Assembly: GCA_030425145.1 (NCBI GenBank)
Contig: JAUHVK010000002.1
Span: forward strand, 1 to 64,000
Length of the DNA stretch: 64,000 nt
Direction of reading: 5' to 3'
From: Alphaproteobacteria bacterium
GTDB taxonomy: Bacteria; Pseudomonadota; Alphaproteobacteria; Rhodobacterales; Rhodobacteraceae
Position 1 is the stretch's first letter. Every line of letters starts with the position of its first letter. Of this stretch, positions 8,952-16,412 are shown in pieces. The position numbers and the translations under genes are program-made. The notes beneath the pieces are model-generated. The model did not search any database. It was given only the letters and a program-made list of their open reading frames with translations, and had not been told where the DNA came from.

Positions 8952-11548
8952 GGCTGCGTTCCATCACCCTGAAAGACGTTCGACGGTTTACCGATCCTGT
9001 CCGGATCGAGGGGATCACGGACGGTGTGAATGTGCTGAGCGCTCCAAACGAATTTGGGAAGTCGACCGTCTTTGATGCGCTTCGAGCGCTGTTCTTCGTC
9101 CCTCACGGATCGACCAAGAAAGACATCAAGCATCTCCGACCCCATGCCGGCGGTTCGCCGGAAGTCACTGTCGAGGTGGAAACCCCAGATGGGCTGTTCG
9201 TGATCTCGAAACGCTGGTTCAGCAAGTCCGAGGCGAAGGTTACGCGCGCCGGAATCCTCATCGCCCAAGCGGACGAGGCCGAAGCCTGGATCTCTCACCT
9301 GCTTGGTGGTGGCGATGGCGGTCCCTCCGGTCTCCTTTGGGTGCGGCAAGGGCTTCTGGGCCTGTCAGATGGTGAAAAGAGCGAACAGACAACGGCTCTT
9401 GAAGCGCGGCGAGACCTTTTGTCTTCGGTGACAGGCGAAGTGGAGACCATGACTGGTGGTCGCCGAATGGATGCCGCACTGGCGCGCTGTCGTGAAGAAC
9501 TCTCTGACTTCGCCACTGCGACCGGGCGCCCCAAATCGGGTGGCCCCTGGTCAGATGCAATTTTGGAAGTCGAAACGCTTACCGCAGATCGCGACAAACT
9601 TGCTGGTCAGGTTGAGCTCCTTCAGTCTGCGCTCGACGAGCGCACACGTCAGCGCGCCGAGCTTGAAGAACTGGAAGCGCCAGAAGCCGTCGCTGAGCGC
9701 AAATCGCGCCTTGATGCGGCACGAGCAGCCTTTGCTGCCGCTGACGCCCATACCGGCAAGGTCAAGTCAGCGGAGCAGGCACTGCAGACGGCCACTCTCG
9801 TTGCGGACCGCGCGCGGCAGGACCTCAAGGCGCTTCGTGATGCAAGGGAAGTCAAATCGGCAAGTGAAACGGCAGAGCGGCGGGCCTCCGAACAGCTTGT
9901 GAAAGCGAAAGAAGGACTTGCGGCGCACGAGAAGGCGCTTGCCGAGGCCACAAAGGCACTTGATGGGGCGGAAGAAGAACGCAGACGTGCCGAAACCCTG
10001 GTCAGGAAGATCGAGACTCAAACGTCAGCAGCCGCCGCACGCGAACGCCGGTCTGAGCTGGAGGAGCGAATTGGCAAAGCCCAGTCTTGCCGGGAAAAGG
10101 TTGAAGCCGCGAAGGCCACTGCCTCTGTCGGACCCGGTGCCAAGCAAATGGAAAAACTCCGAGGGCTCTTGGCAGCTTTCACAACGGCACGTGCGCTCAG
10201 GGATAGCACGGCAACCCGAGTGACCATGCGCTACGCTCCAAACCGCGAGGGGTTTGTCCAGCATGCCGGACACGCCCTCGCTGACGGCAAAGAGCTTGCG
10301 ATCCACACAGACACGGTATTGCACCTCGAGGGTCTTGGCGAATTGACCGTGCATCCTGGCGAAGGTCCAGCTGGTCTTGGAGATGTCTCTCAAGCCGAAG
10401 CCGATCTCACTGAGGCCCTGACTTCGCTTGGAGTGTCGTCGGCCGAGGATGCCGAACGTGCACACCAGAAGCGTCAGGACGCAAAAAGCACGCTCCTGCA
10501 GTTGGAGGCTGAGTTCCGAGGCCATGCGCCGAAAGGCATCGAAGACCTGCAGAAACAGATCGCAGCACTCCCAGATGCACCAGAAGACGAGATCGAAGAC
10601 CTCCCCCCGCTGGATGAGGCAGAGGCCAAGCTTCATTCGGCCAGCAGAAACGTCTTGGAAATGCGTGCCAAAATGAATGTCGCGCGGGATCAGCGGGATG
10701 AGGCGCGCACCGTTCACACAACCGCACTCGTGCGTAAGGAAGAGGCAGAGTGGCGGCTGAACTCGGCAATAGAGGTTTTGGGGCGCTTGGCAAAGCAGGA
10801 CGAAGATGCGCTGGTGTCTGTCTGCGCCCAAGCTGAAGAGAAACGCCTTGCAGCAGAAACCGCCCTCGCCGAAGCGCAGTCGGCCGCCCCCGACATCGAC
10901 GCGGCCAAGGCTGCGCTAACACGTGCACAGTCGATAGAGGACGCGGCACGCACACGGATAGACGAGCTGCGGCCGGCCATCGCTGCACTGGATGAACGGA
11001 TCCGGGGTAGCGCTGGCGAAGCGGTTGAGGAGCGACTTCAGGAAACCGGGGAGAAGCTTGGTGCGGCCGAGGTTCGGCTGGCTCGCATCGCGCGCGAGGT
11101 GAAGGTGCTCGAACGTTTGCAGAGGGCGCTCGAAGCGGCCCGTTCAGAGGCACGAGACCGCTATTTCGAACCGGTCGCCGGAGAACTACGTCCCCTGCTT
11201 CACCTCCTGTGGCCCGATGCCGAGCTCAACTGGGCAGACGACACGCTTCTTCCGCAGTCGCTGATCCGGAACGGTCAAGAGGAGATCGTAGACATCCTGT
11301 CAGGGGGCACCCAAGAGCAGATCGCCCTACTTGTGCGATTGGCCTTCGCGAGGCTCCTGTCAAAGGACGGACGTCACGCTCCGGTCATCCTCGACGACGC
11401 CCTGGTCTTTACAGATGATGACAGGATCGAGCGGATGTTCGACGCCCTACACCGCCAGGCAAGCGACCTGCAGATCATCGTGCTCAGCTGCCGGCAACGC
11501 GCGTTCCGCGATCTCGGCGGCAAAACCTTGCAAATCGCGGCGGCTTGA
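8948..11548 (+). CDS. SbcC/YhaN-like SMC-type ATPase
   Basis: 866 residues, start GTG 8948. An AAA_23-type N-terminus carries Walker A (PNEFGKST, about 36-43). Long Ala/Glu/Arg coiled coils flank a central globular segment (about 420-480). The C-terminal lobe has the ABC signature LSGGTQEQ (about 780) and Walker B ending ILDDALVFTDDDR. A Rad50/SbcC zinc hook (CxxC) is absent: the few cysteines are scattered, so the central segment may act as an SMC-like hinge. With the upstream phosphoesterase it should form an ATP-driven nuclease. The stop overlaps the next start (TGATG). Confidence 0.85.
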   Translation: MRLRSITLKDVRRFTDPVRIEGITDGVNVLSAPNEFGKSTVFDALRALFFVPHGSTKKDIKHLRPHAGGSPEVTVEVETPDGLFVISKRWFSKSEAKVTRAGILIAQADEAEAWISHLLGGGDGGPSGLLWVRQGLLGLSDGEKSEQTTALEARRDLLSSVTGEVETMTGGRRMDAALARCREELSDFATATGRPKSGGPWSDAILEVETLTADRDKLAGQVELLQSALDERTRQRAELEELEAPEAVAERKSRLDAARAAFAAADAHTGKVKSAEQALQTATLVADRARQDLKALRDAREVKSASETAERRASEQLVKAKEGLAAHEKALAEATKALDGAEEERRRAETLVRKIETQTSAAAARERRSELEERIGKAQSCREKVEAAKATASVGPGAKQMEKLRGLLAAFTTARALRDSTATRVTMRYAPNREGFVQHAGHALADGKELAIHTDTVLHLEGLGELTVHPGEGPAGLGDVSQAEADLTEALTSLGVSSAEDAERAHQKRQDAKSTLLQLEAEFRGHAPKGIEDLQKQIAALPDAPEDEIEDLPPLDEAEAKLHSASRNVLEMRAKMNVARDQRDEARTVHTTALVRKEEAEWRLNSAIEVLGRLAKQDEDALVSVCAQAEEKRLAAETALAEAQSAAPDIDAAKAALTRAQSIEDAARTRIDELRPAIAALDERIRGSAGEAVEERLQETGEKLGAAEVRLARIAREVKVLERLQRALEAARSEARDRYFEPVAGELRPLLHLLWPDAELNWADDTLLPQSLIRNGQEEIVDILSGGTQEQIALLVRLAFARLLSKDGRHAPVILDDALVFTDDDRIERMFDALHRQASDLQIIVLSCRQRAFRDLGGKTLQIAAA

Positions 11549-12009
11549 TGACCCAAGACGTTAGAGCGGTGTCGAATGGAGTCTGGGTGGTGACTGCGCA
11601 CAACGATGAAGACCTGCCGACGCTTCAGGGTGACGTCGAGAGATTGCTGGGGCGGTGCTTGTTGCGCCTGCAACAGTATGAACGGCCGACCAAGAGCTTG
11701 GTCTCTCATCACGCGTTTTCGGGTCACCTGTATGACCTTGCACCAAATCGGACCAGACAGGTCGAGCGCACCGCGCGCAAGGCACTCGGCACCTTGGTCG
11801 GGGAGCTCGTTGGAACATATGTTATTCGGGAAAGGTTCAATCCTCCCGAGCAAGCTATGGACACGGACGAAGACGTCAACTGGATCATGCCGAACCGAAT
11901 CGCGTTTGCCGGAGGCTGGATCGTGGACTGCAACAACAAGCAGCAACACTCAGGGCTGAGAATGCGTCCGCCCAGCCAGTTCATCGCAGTTCAAACTGCA
12001 ACCGCCTGA
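11548..12009 (+). CDS. Third gene of the SbcD/SbcC-like operon, unknown function
   Basis: 153 residues from ATG 11548, which shares one base with the stop of the SbcC-like gene; a TTG one codon earlier is also possible. The protein is soluble, with no signal peptide or membrane segment. Visible features are an N-terminal strand-like stretch (NGVWVVTAHNDED), a central basic helix rich in Arg (about 60-85), and a tryptophan-containing C-terminal half (DVNWIMPN, GGWIVDCNN). I recognise no family. The tight coupling to the ATPase-nuclease pair suggests a dedicated accessory subunit, such as a specificity factor, inhibitor or loader. That role is inference. Confidence 0.7.
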   Translation: MTQDVRAVSNGVWVVTAHNDEDLPTLQGDVERLLGRCLLRLQQYERPTKSLVSHHAFSGHLYDLAPNRTRQVERTARKALGTLVGELVGTYVIRERFNPPEQAMDTDEDVNWIMPNRIAFAGGWIVDCNNKQQHSGLRMRPPSQFIAVQTATA

Positions 12010-12035
12010 GTGTCCGGTGAAGCGGGGCGAGACCA

Positions 12036-12398
12036 CTACCAACTTCCGCCACCATTCCCCTTTGGACCAAATCTGGTTCGGCATTTGCCTAGACAAGCAG
12101 CCTGCGCTGCCATTGCTGCGGACCAGCAGAGGGCCGCCGCTCGACGTTCCTTAATTCTTCGGCACTTATTTGATCTCGCTTTGTAAGAACTCTCGCAATT
12201 GCGCTGACAAGAACTAAGTCTCGTCGTAACTAGCATTTCAGTAATGCAAGAAGAATCAAACAAGTTATTGGTATACTGAAAAGAAATACTATCGTCGCAA
12301 AGTAGGACAGACGGCGCTGCCGTCATAAGACCAATGCCTTCCGATTTCGCCGGAAATGCGGCGAGTAGGAAGATGAAAATTAAGCCTAAGCATCTCAT
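12036..12398 (-). CDS. Small secreted cysteine-rich protein, unknown
   Basis: 120 residues. A typical Sec signal peptide (FIFLLAAFPAKS, cleavage near residue 19) is followed by a mature part with eight cysteines, several in a C-x3-C style helical pattern (SCQRNCESS, LCWSAAM, CLGKC). The end is Gly-rich (GPKGNGGGSW). The even cysteine count suggests disulfides in the periplasm or outside the cell. A GAGG sequence precedes ATG 12398 at a longish distance. It is convergent with the SbcD/SbcC-like operon, with 26 bases between stops. Family not recognised. Confidence 0.5.
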   Translation of the reverse strand: MRCLGLIFIFLLAAFPAKSEGIGLMTAAPSVLLCDDSISFQYTNNLFDSSCITEMLVTTRLSSCQRNCESSYKARSNKCRRIKERRAAALCWSAAMAAQAACLGKCRTRFGPKGNGGGSW

Positions 12399-12654
12399 TC
12401 TTGCGCCTCACGTGAAGAGATCCTGCAATTGGTCTGTAAATGACACTTTCCAAAGGGATAGCCTGAACGTGTATGTTGCAACCATTTTGCACCCACATCA
12501 AGCTTCATAGTTCTGTGATGGCTCCGTTCTGGCATATGAAGCGCGAATTGAACTTGATTCTTGACCTCAGCGGTTGGGTTGATCCAAGTTTGGGGCGGTT
12601 CCGCGCCCCAATTTGGCAGACCAGTCAAGCCGGTTTCGTTTAAGTTTTGCCGGT

Positions 12655-13160
12655 GACACTGGCATGTTGAAAGCGGTAGCGCACGCAGCCGTTGGATGAC
12701 CGCGAGGTTGCGACTAAGCAGAGTGCCGCTGACCGCTACTTCCGCCAGTTGGAGCGTGATGGCGCACGCATTGCGGGCAACCCGAGTATCGGTTTTTGCC
12801 AGTCGGCTTTGCAGGCTGGTCAACTACTAGTCGGTTACCTCATCAGTTAGGTCTGTGCTTTGCAGTAAGACGCCAAGACTATCGGTGAGCGCATGAAGCG
12901 GAAGCCGCACCTCGTTCTGCGACATTCCGTTGCAAGAACTTCGCGTCCAATTGATCGCCTGCTTGCCTTTATTGATGCGCTGCTTGGGGATGCCACGCTG
13001 ATTGTAGAAGTTGACGATCGAGTCGGGGTCCATTGGCAGTTCGGTTACGACGAAGCCGTTGAGCCGGAAAAGCTCGCGCGGATGCAAATCGACCTTCGCA
13101 ATAACACGCCGGGGCATGTCACATTGCGCCGCCTGATACTGGAAGACGCCAAAGAGGCGC
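12655..13160 (-). pseudogene. IS1380-family transposase relic (C-terminal part)
   Basis: Translated on the minus strand, this region reads MPRRVIAKVDLHPRELF, then VNFYNQRG and KQAINWTRSSC, then NEVRLPLHALTDSLG, and after two stops TSLQSRLAK and ITLQLAEVAVSG. This is the conserved C-terminal third of IS1380 transposases. Two adjacent amber codons (12824-12829) interrupt it where the family normally has Trp-Ser. The N-terminal two thirds and terminal repeats are missing. It is an old, inactive remnant. Confidence 0.75.
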
Positions 13161-13269
13161 CGCCGGTGGCTAGGCAGGCGTTCCGTTCCAACTAGCGCTT
13201 GAGCAGGTGCACTAACCGAAAGGAAACCAGAGTCACGAAAGGCCAATCTTCTCTGTCGCGACGATAGCG

Positions 13270-13587
13270 ATGTCCATGCTTGCTTTCGCAAAGACCCACG
13301 CTGCCTCTACACTGACCTAGGTCGCAGCCGACCACAAGATTATCTCGAACGGCAAGGAGATCTGTAACATCGTGATTCCAGAAGGCCGCCAAGGTAAGCT
13401 TTGCAAAGCAAACGTCCACATCTACTATTCCGTTTGCTATGAAGCAGGTCGGTTAATCTGCAAGAATGTGCCGCGTGATAAGAAATGCCCCCAAGGGCTT
13501 TCGGCTGAAGTGCCGGTAATCCTATCTGGGATAAACGTTCCGGCAGGCCGCTTACGCGGCCCCTTTCTTTGGAGAAATATTACATGA
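13270..13587 (+). pseudogene. Possible broken small cysteine-containing gene (doubtful)
   Basis: From ATG 13270 the frame reads a short hydrophobic start (MSMLAFAKTHAAS), meets TAG at 13318, then stays open for 88 codons with five cysteines (EICNIVIP, KLCKANVH, SVCYEAGRLICKN, KKCPQ) to TGA 13585-13587, overlapping the ATG of the lipoprotein gene. The composition of the middle part looks protein-like. The last 30 codons lie across a terminator hairpin, so they are probably not coding. It may be a gene with a nonsense mutation, or chance. Confidence 0.25.
13546..13570 (+). terminator. Rho-independent terminator-like hairpin
   Basis: GGCCGC (13546-13551), loop TTAC, GCGGCC (13556-13561), followed by CCTTTCTTT. 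It lies only 14 bases before the lipoprotein ATG, so it would either end a transcript from the left or act as a leader element for the lipoprotein gene. Confidence 0.5.
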
Positions 13588-14258
13588 ACTCAGGAAACCT
13601 TCGTCTTGCTCTCCCACTTGCCGGGGTTCTATTGATTGGCGCCTGCGCGGCCCCCGGAACACCACCGTCAGCGGCACGCAATGAACGCCAGCTGTCGGGA
13701 TGTCAGCAGGTCGCGGGCAATGCTCCAGCGCGACCTTTCATGACCGACTACTATCTTACTACCTCTGCGTCGGCAATTTCGGAAGGTGCACTGGCCGGAA
13801 TTGATGAAGAGCTCGAGAGTGCCCATGGTGTTGCATCGCTCGCAAGCTCTGCCAGGCCGGCCTCTTTCAAGGTTGGCCGCGACCGGCTGATCAAGGATGG
13901 GCGCCGCAAAGAGGGATTCTGCATGGTGATTGATCGCCCAATTGCAGGCGTGGACCGCGCGACGAGATCAGCCTTGGCAGAGCTTGGCCCTAGGGGCTAC
14001 TCCGCGCGCAAGAGCGGCAATAGCTATCAGACCAATTGGAGCCGACACGATCATCGCGCTGCCAAGTGGATCGACAGATACACCGTCTCGCTTCGGCGTA
14101 TCAACAAGGACACAACATCCCTGACTGTCCTGAGAGACATCTATATCTCGCGCGAACGCAGTGCAGATGCCTCGCACGGCTTGGACTATTTTCAGGCGAC
14201 TTCAGTGGGTTCCAACGAGACGGCCATACTGACTCGGGTCAGAAACCTCTCGAGATGA
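13584..14258 (+). CDS. Putative lipoprotein, unknown function
   Basis: 224 residues from ATG 13584, preceded by GGAGA nine bases upstream. The N-terminus is a lipoprotein signal with lipobox LIGAC, giving Cys at about residue 19, followed by a Pro/Ala/Ser linker. The mature domain (about 45-224) is mixed alpha/beta, with one Cys pair (SGCQQV and GFCMVI) that could form a disulfide. No catalytic motif or known family is apparent. It probably sits on the inner leaflet of the outer membrane or on the inner membrane. It has no operon partners. Confidence 0.65.
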   Translation: MNSGNLRLALPLAGVLLIGACAAPGTPPSAARNERQLSGCQQVAGNAPARPFMTDYYLTTSASAISEGALAGIDEELESAHGVASLASSARPASFKVGRDRLIKDGRRKEGFCMVIDRPIAGVDRATRSALAELGPRGYSARKSGNSYQTNWSRHDHRAAKWIDRYTVSLRRINKDTTSLTVLRDIYISRERSADASHGLDYFQATSVGSNETAILTRVRNLSR

Positions 14259-14559
14259 GAAGTTTTGCCACCAGCGGCACCAGTTAAGCCGCCGCTGGGT
14301 TCCAAATAATCGGTGCGCCGCAAAGCTCATACTCCTAGCGCAACGTCCTCATGAGCGCTGAAATGGCGGCCAGAGCAGGCTTCCGAGCCGCCCCCCATCC
14401 GACGCGATCAGGATGACCCGGAAAGTCAGATGCTATGACAAAGCCGTGAAGGCGACGTTCAGCTTGCTGATCATGTGCGACACATATTCGCTGTCCAAGT
14501 TCACACCTGCCTTGCAGCGGCTCGAAGAGAGCGGCTGGGAGGCATGTAGGGGTTGCGCA
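14259..14559. other. Gap of about 300 bases, no gene seen
   Basis: Between two convergent genes. On the minus strand the frame of the upstream 56-codon gene stays open past its amber stop until TAG at 14335, but the reading shows no recognisable protein features. No strong hairpin was noticed. Confidence 0.4.
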
Positions 14560-14730
14560 CTAACCCCGACCCAGCTTGGAGACGTCGAAGCTCGCCCTGA
14601 GTGCTTGCACGGCACGCAGCGTAGGGCTGCGAACAGGCCCGTCATGCAGGTCGCGAAGAAAGGTCAGCCACGCCAGCTCCGCGTCTGTGACAACCGGCGA
14701 TCTGTCAGGTAGCTTTATGTCCAAACTCAT
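14560..14730 (-). CDS. 56-residue partner of the HTH regulator, unknown
   Basis: A short gene starts at ATG 14730, two bases after the stop of the HTH regulator gene and in the same direction, so it is probably co-translated. The protein begins MSLDIKLPDRSP and has one predicted helix pair (TDAELAWLTFLRDLHDG and SPTLRAVQALRASFDV) resembling a small helical DNA- or protein-binding unit. It ends at an amber codon. I recognise no family. The regulator-plus-tiny-protein layout fits a phage-like control pair or a toxin-antitoxin module, but there is no direct evidence for either. Confidence 0.45.
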   Translation of the reverse strand: MSLDIKLPDRSPVVTDAELAWLTFLRDLHDGPVRSPTLRAVQALRASFDVSKLGRG

Positions 14731-14732
14731 GA

Positions 14733-15134
14733 TCAAGCTCCGAAGATTGCACGAAGTGACGTGCGCAGCCGGTTTGTGAGGCGCGGGTCAGAGTGGCCAG
14801 TCGCATCTCTGATCTCATTCAGCCAGTCGATCTCGTTGTTGGTCACCACGGTGCCGAAGATGTCGCCCATGGCCACCTGAGTGGTTTCGAAGCCGGCCTG
14901 ATCCAAAGCGAGGATAAAGAGGAATTTCGGGTCAACTTCGAGAGCCTGTGCCATGGCCGGGACACGGTCCAGCGGTAGCTTGGAGCTGCCCGCTTTGATC
15001 ATGCTCACATAGTTCGGGTTGGGAAAACCCGCCTGAATGGCAATCTCGCGCTGGCTCTTCTTTCCAGCCAGTTCAAGGATGCGGCGATCAAGAAATTTCG
15101 CCAGTTTGCTGTTTTCGAAAGGGGTGTTTTTCAA
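14733..15134 (-). CDS. Cro/CI-type helix-turn-helix regulator
   Basis: 133 residues from TTG 15134, chosen because AAGGAG sits seven bases before it; ATG 15152 is the alternative and would add six residues. The HTH lies at about residues 22-62 (KSQREIAIQAGFPNPNYVSM, then KLPLDRVPAMAQALEVDP), the usual XRE layout. The C-terminal half (about 70-133) is helical and may dimerise or sense a signal. It is followed immediately by the 56-residue gene. It probably regulates its own promoter and possibly island genes; the targets are inferred only. Confidence 0.75.
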   Translation of the reverse strand: MKNTPFENSKLAKFLDRRILELAGKKSQREIAIQAGFPNPNYVSMIKAGSSKLPLDRVPAMAQALEVDPKFLFILALDQAGFETTQVAMGDIFGTVVTNNEIDWLNEIRDATGHSDPRLTNRLRTSLRAIFGA

Positions 15135-15286
15135 AGGAAAGCTCCTTAGCATCCATCACATCGTGTGACGTTTCATGCTTGAGCTATAGCGAGCGTAACA
15201 TTGGGGAGACGTTGGGTTCTTTCGTCCGCAGACTTCTAGTTTAGGCCTGTCTCGGTGGTCGAAAACTCATCGGTGCAGATTTTTCA

Positions 15287-15313
15287 TTGGGACCGGTGGG
15301 CCAGTGGGACCAA
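15287..15313. repeat. TGGGACC repeats, left of the recombinase gene
   Basis: Three near-copies spaced 8-9 bases: TGGGACCGG (15288), TGGGCCAG (15297) and TGGGACCAA (15305). The same words occur in an inverted repeat on the other side of the serine recombinase gene (16345-16387), suggesting binding sites for that recombinase or for a replication protein. Confidence 0.4.
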
Positions 15314-15379
15314 GTGTAATTTTGCAAAACCGGCGGCACCGCTGCAATTCTTTGCGTTAAAGGCAATCATTCTGAAACA

Positions 15380-15404
15380 CGGGCCAACTATTTCAGTTGG
15401 CCCG
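15380..15404 (-). terminator. Terminator of the serine recombinase gene
   Basis: A perfect 10-base stem (CGGGCCAACT and AGTTGGCCCG) around the loop ATTTC, 13 bases downstream of the recombinase stop on the minus strand. The flanks are moderately T-rich on both sides, so it could work in both directions. Confidence 0.6.
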
Positions 15405-15416
15405 CTTGTTATTCAC

Positions 15417-16190
15417 TTAGAGGGCACCAGGTTCGCTCGGCAGACGCTCGGGGGCCTCCATGCTCGCAAGTTCCATCAAGGCTGACTTCAACGGCTTGCG
15501 CAGCGAACCAGCCGTCCAAGGGACCGGTAGCGTGTAGATCGAGCGCTCGTTCAGCACGCCGATGCTGTTGAGATGGCGTGCCTGCTCCTTGCGTGTCATC
15601 CGCCGAAATTCCGGTGACTTGGAAAGGACCGAGACCAAGCTATCGACTTTCGCACGCGCCCTACTCCGATTTACATTGGTGCCACGTGCGCGATGCGCAA
15701 TGAGGTTGTCGATGTTCCCGGACCGGTGACCCGACGCACGTTTGGCACGGTGGGCAGCCGTTGACCGCCGGGAAATTTCAGCACTGTAGCTCCGCGCTTT
15801 CTCGAGCAGAGGCATGAGACGACCCTCCGCACTTACAGCCCCTTCCTGCACGCTAACCACAGAGACAGTGTGCCCATTAAGAAGATCAAGAACGTCGAGG
15901 CTTCTCGCAAGGCGATCTACTGACATAACGACAAGAATTGCATTGTCCTTGGCACACTGATTGATGGCTGCGGCAAGACCGGGGCGCACGAAGGCTGAGT
16001 TCACTCCCGTGCCGATGTCGTAGAAGATAAAGGGGACTTTCGCTCCGATTTCCCTAGAATAAGACCGAATGCACTTCTTCTGGATGTCGAGACTGATATG
16101 GCCTTCGTTCTGGCTGGGACGTGATACCCTCATGTAGCCGATATGGATGGGACGCTCGGTGAACGTCGATGATGTATGATGGTTCGTCAT
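15417..16190 (-). CDS. Serine site-specific recombinase (resolvase/invertase type)
   Basis: 257 residues from ATG 16190, with GGAGAA four bases before. The resolvase N-terminal domain shows IGYMRVSRPSQNE (about 14-26), containing the catalytic serine in the RVS motif, and VMSVDRLARS (about 88-97) with the conserved arginines. The C-terminal 100 residues are basic and may hold a diverged DNA-binding HTH. The protein should form a 5'-phosphoserine link and recombine short sites to resolve dimers or invert DNA. Repeats of TGGGACC flank the gene and are candidate sites. Family assignment is firm; substrate is not. Confidence 0.85.
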   Translation of the reverse strand: MTNHHTSSTFTERPIHIGYMRVSRPSQNEGHISLDIQKKCIRSYSREIGAKVPFIFYDIGTGVNSAFVRPGLAAAINQCAKDNAILVVMSVDRLARSLDVLDLLNGHTVSVVSVQEGAVSAEGRLMPLLEKARSYSAEISRRSTAAHRAKRASGHRSGNIDNLIAHRARGTNVNRSRARAKVDSLVSVLSKSPEFRRMTRKEQARHLNSIGVLNERSIYTLPVPWTAGSLRKPLKSALMELASMEAPERLPSEPGAL

Positions 16191-16344
16191 AATGTTCTCC
16201 GTATGTGGGGTGGTATGATGGGGTGTTTGATGGTGTCGGGGTGTTCGTGTGTCGTGCACGGCTGATAGCCGTGAACGACTTCGGCAATTGGCAAAGCTCG
16301 ACCGTTCTCCCAGGGGAGCGATGAAAACGACGTTGCTTTGCAGT

Positions 16345-16387
16345 GGGACCACTAGGACCAACGACGTGGTGTGGTCCCAGTGGTCCC
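16345..16387. repeat. Imperfect 16-base inverted repeat with TGGTCCC words
   Basis: The left arm 16345-16360 (GGGACCACTAGGACCA) pairs with the right arm 16372-16387 with one mismatch, around an 11-base spacer. It lies between the DUF927 gene and the serine recombinase gene and shares its core with the repeats at 15287-15313. It could be a recombination site, an operator or a replication iteron. Confidence 0.55.
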
Positions 16388-16412
16388 AGTCATTCCGACT
16401 GGACGAGTAAAA

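Noticed and set aside
12893-13195. Plus-strand 100-codon frame
   Set aside because: It lies opposite the IS1380 relic, whose family motifs are readable on the minus strand.
14413-14712. Plus-strand 99-codon frame with several cysteines
   Set aside because: No ribosome site or family; it is opposite the small gene coupled to the HTH regulator.
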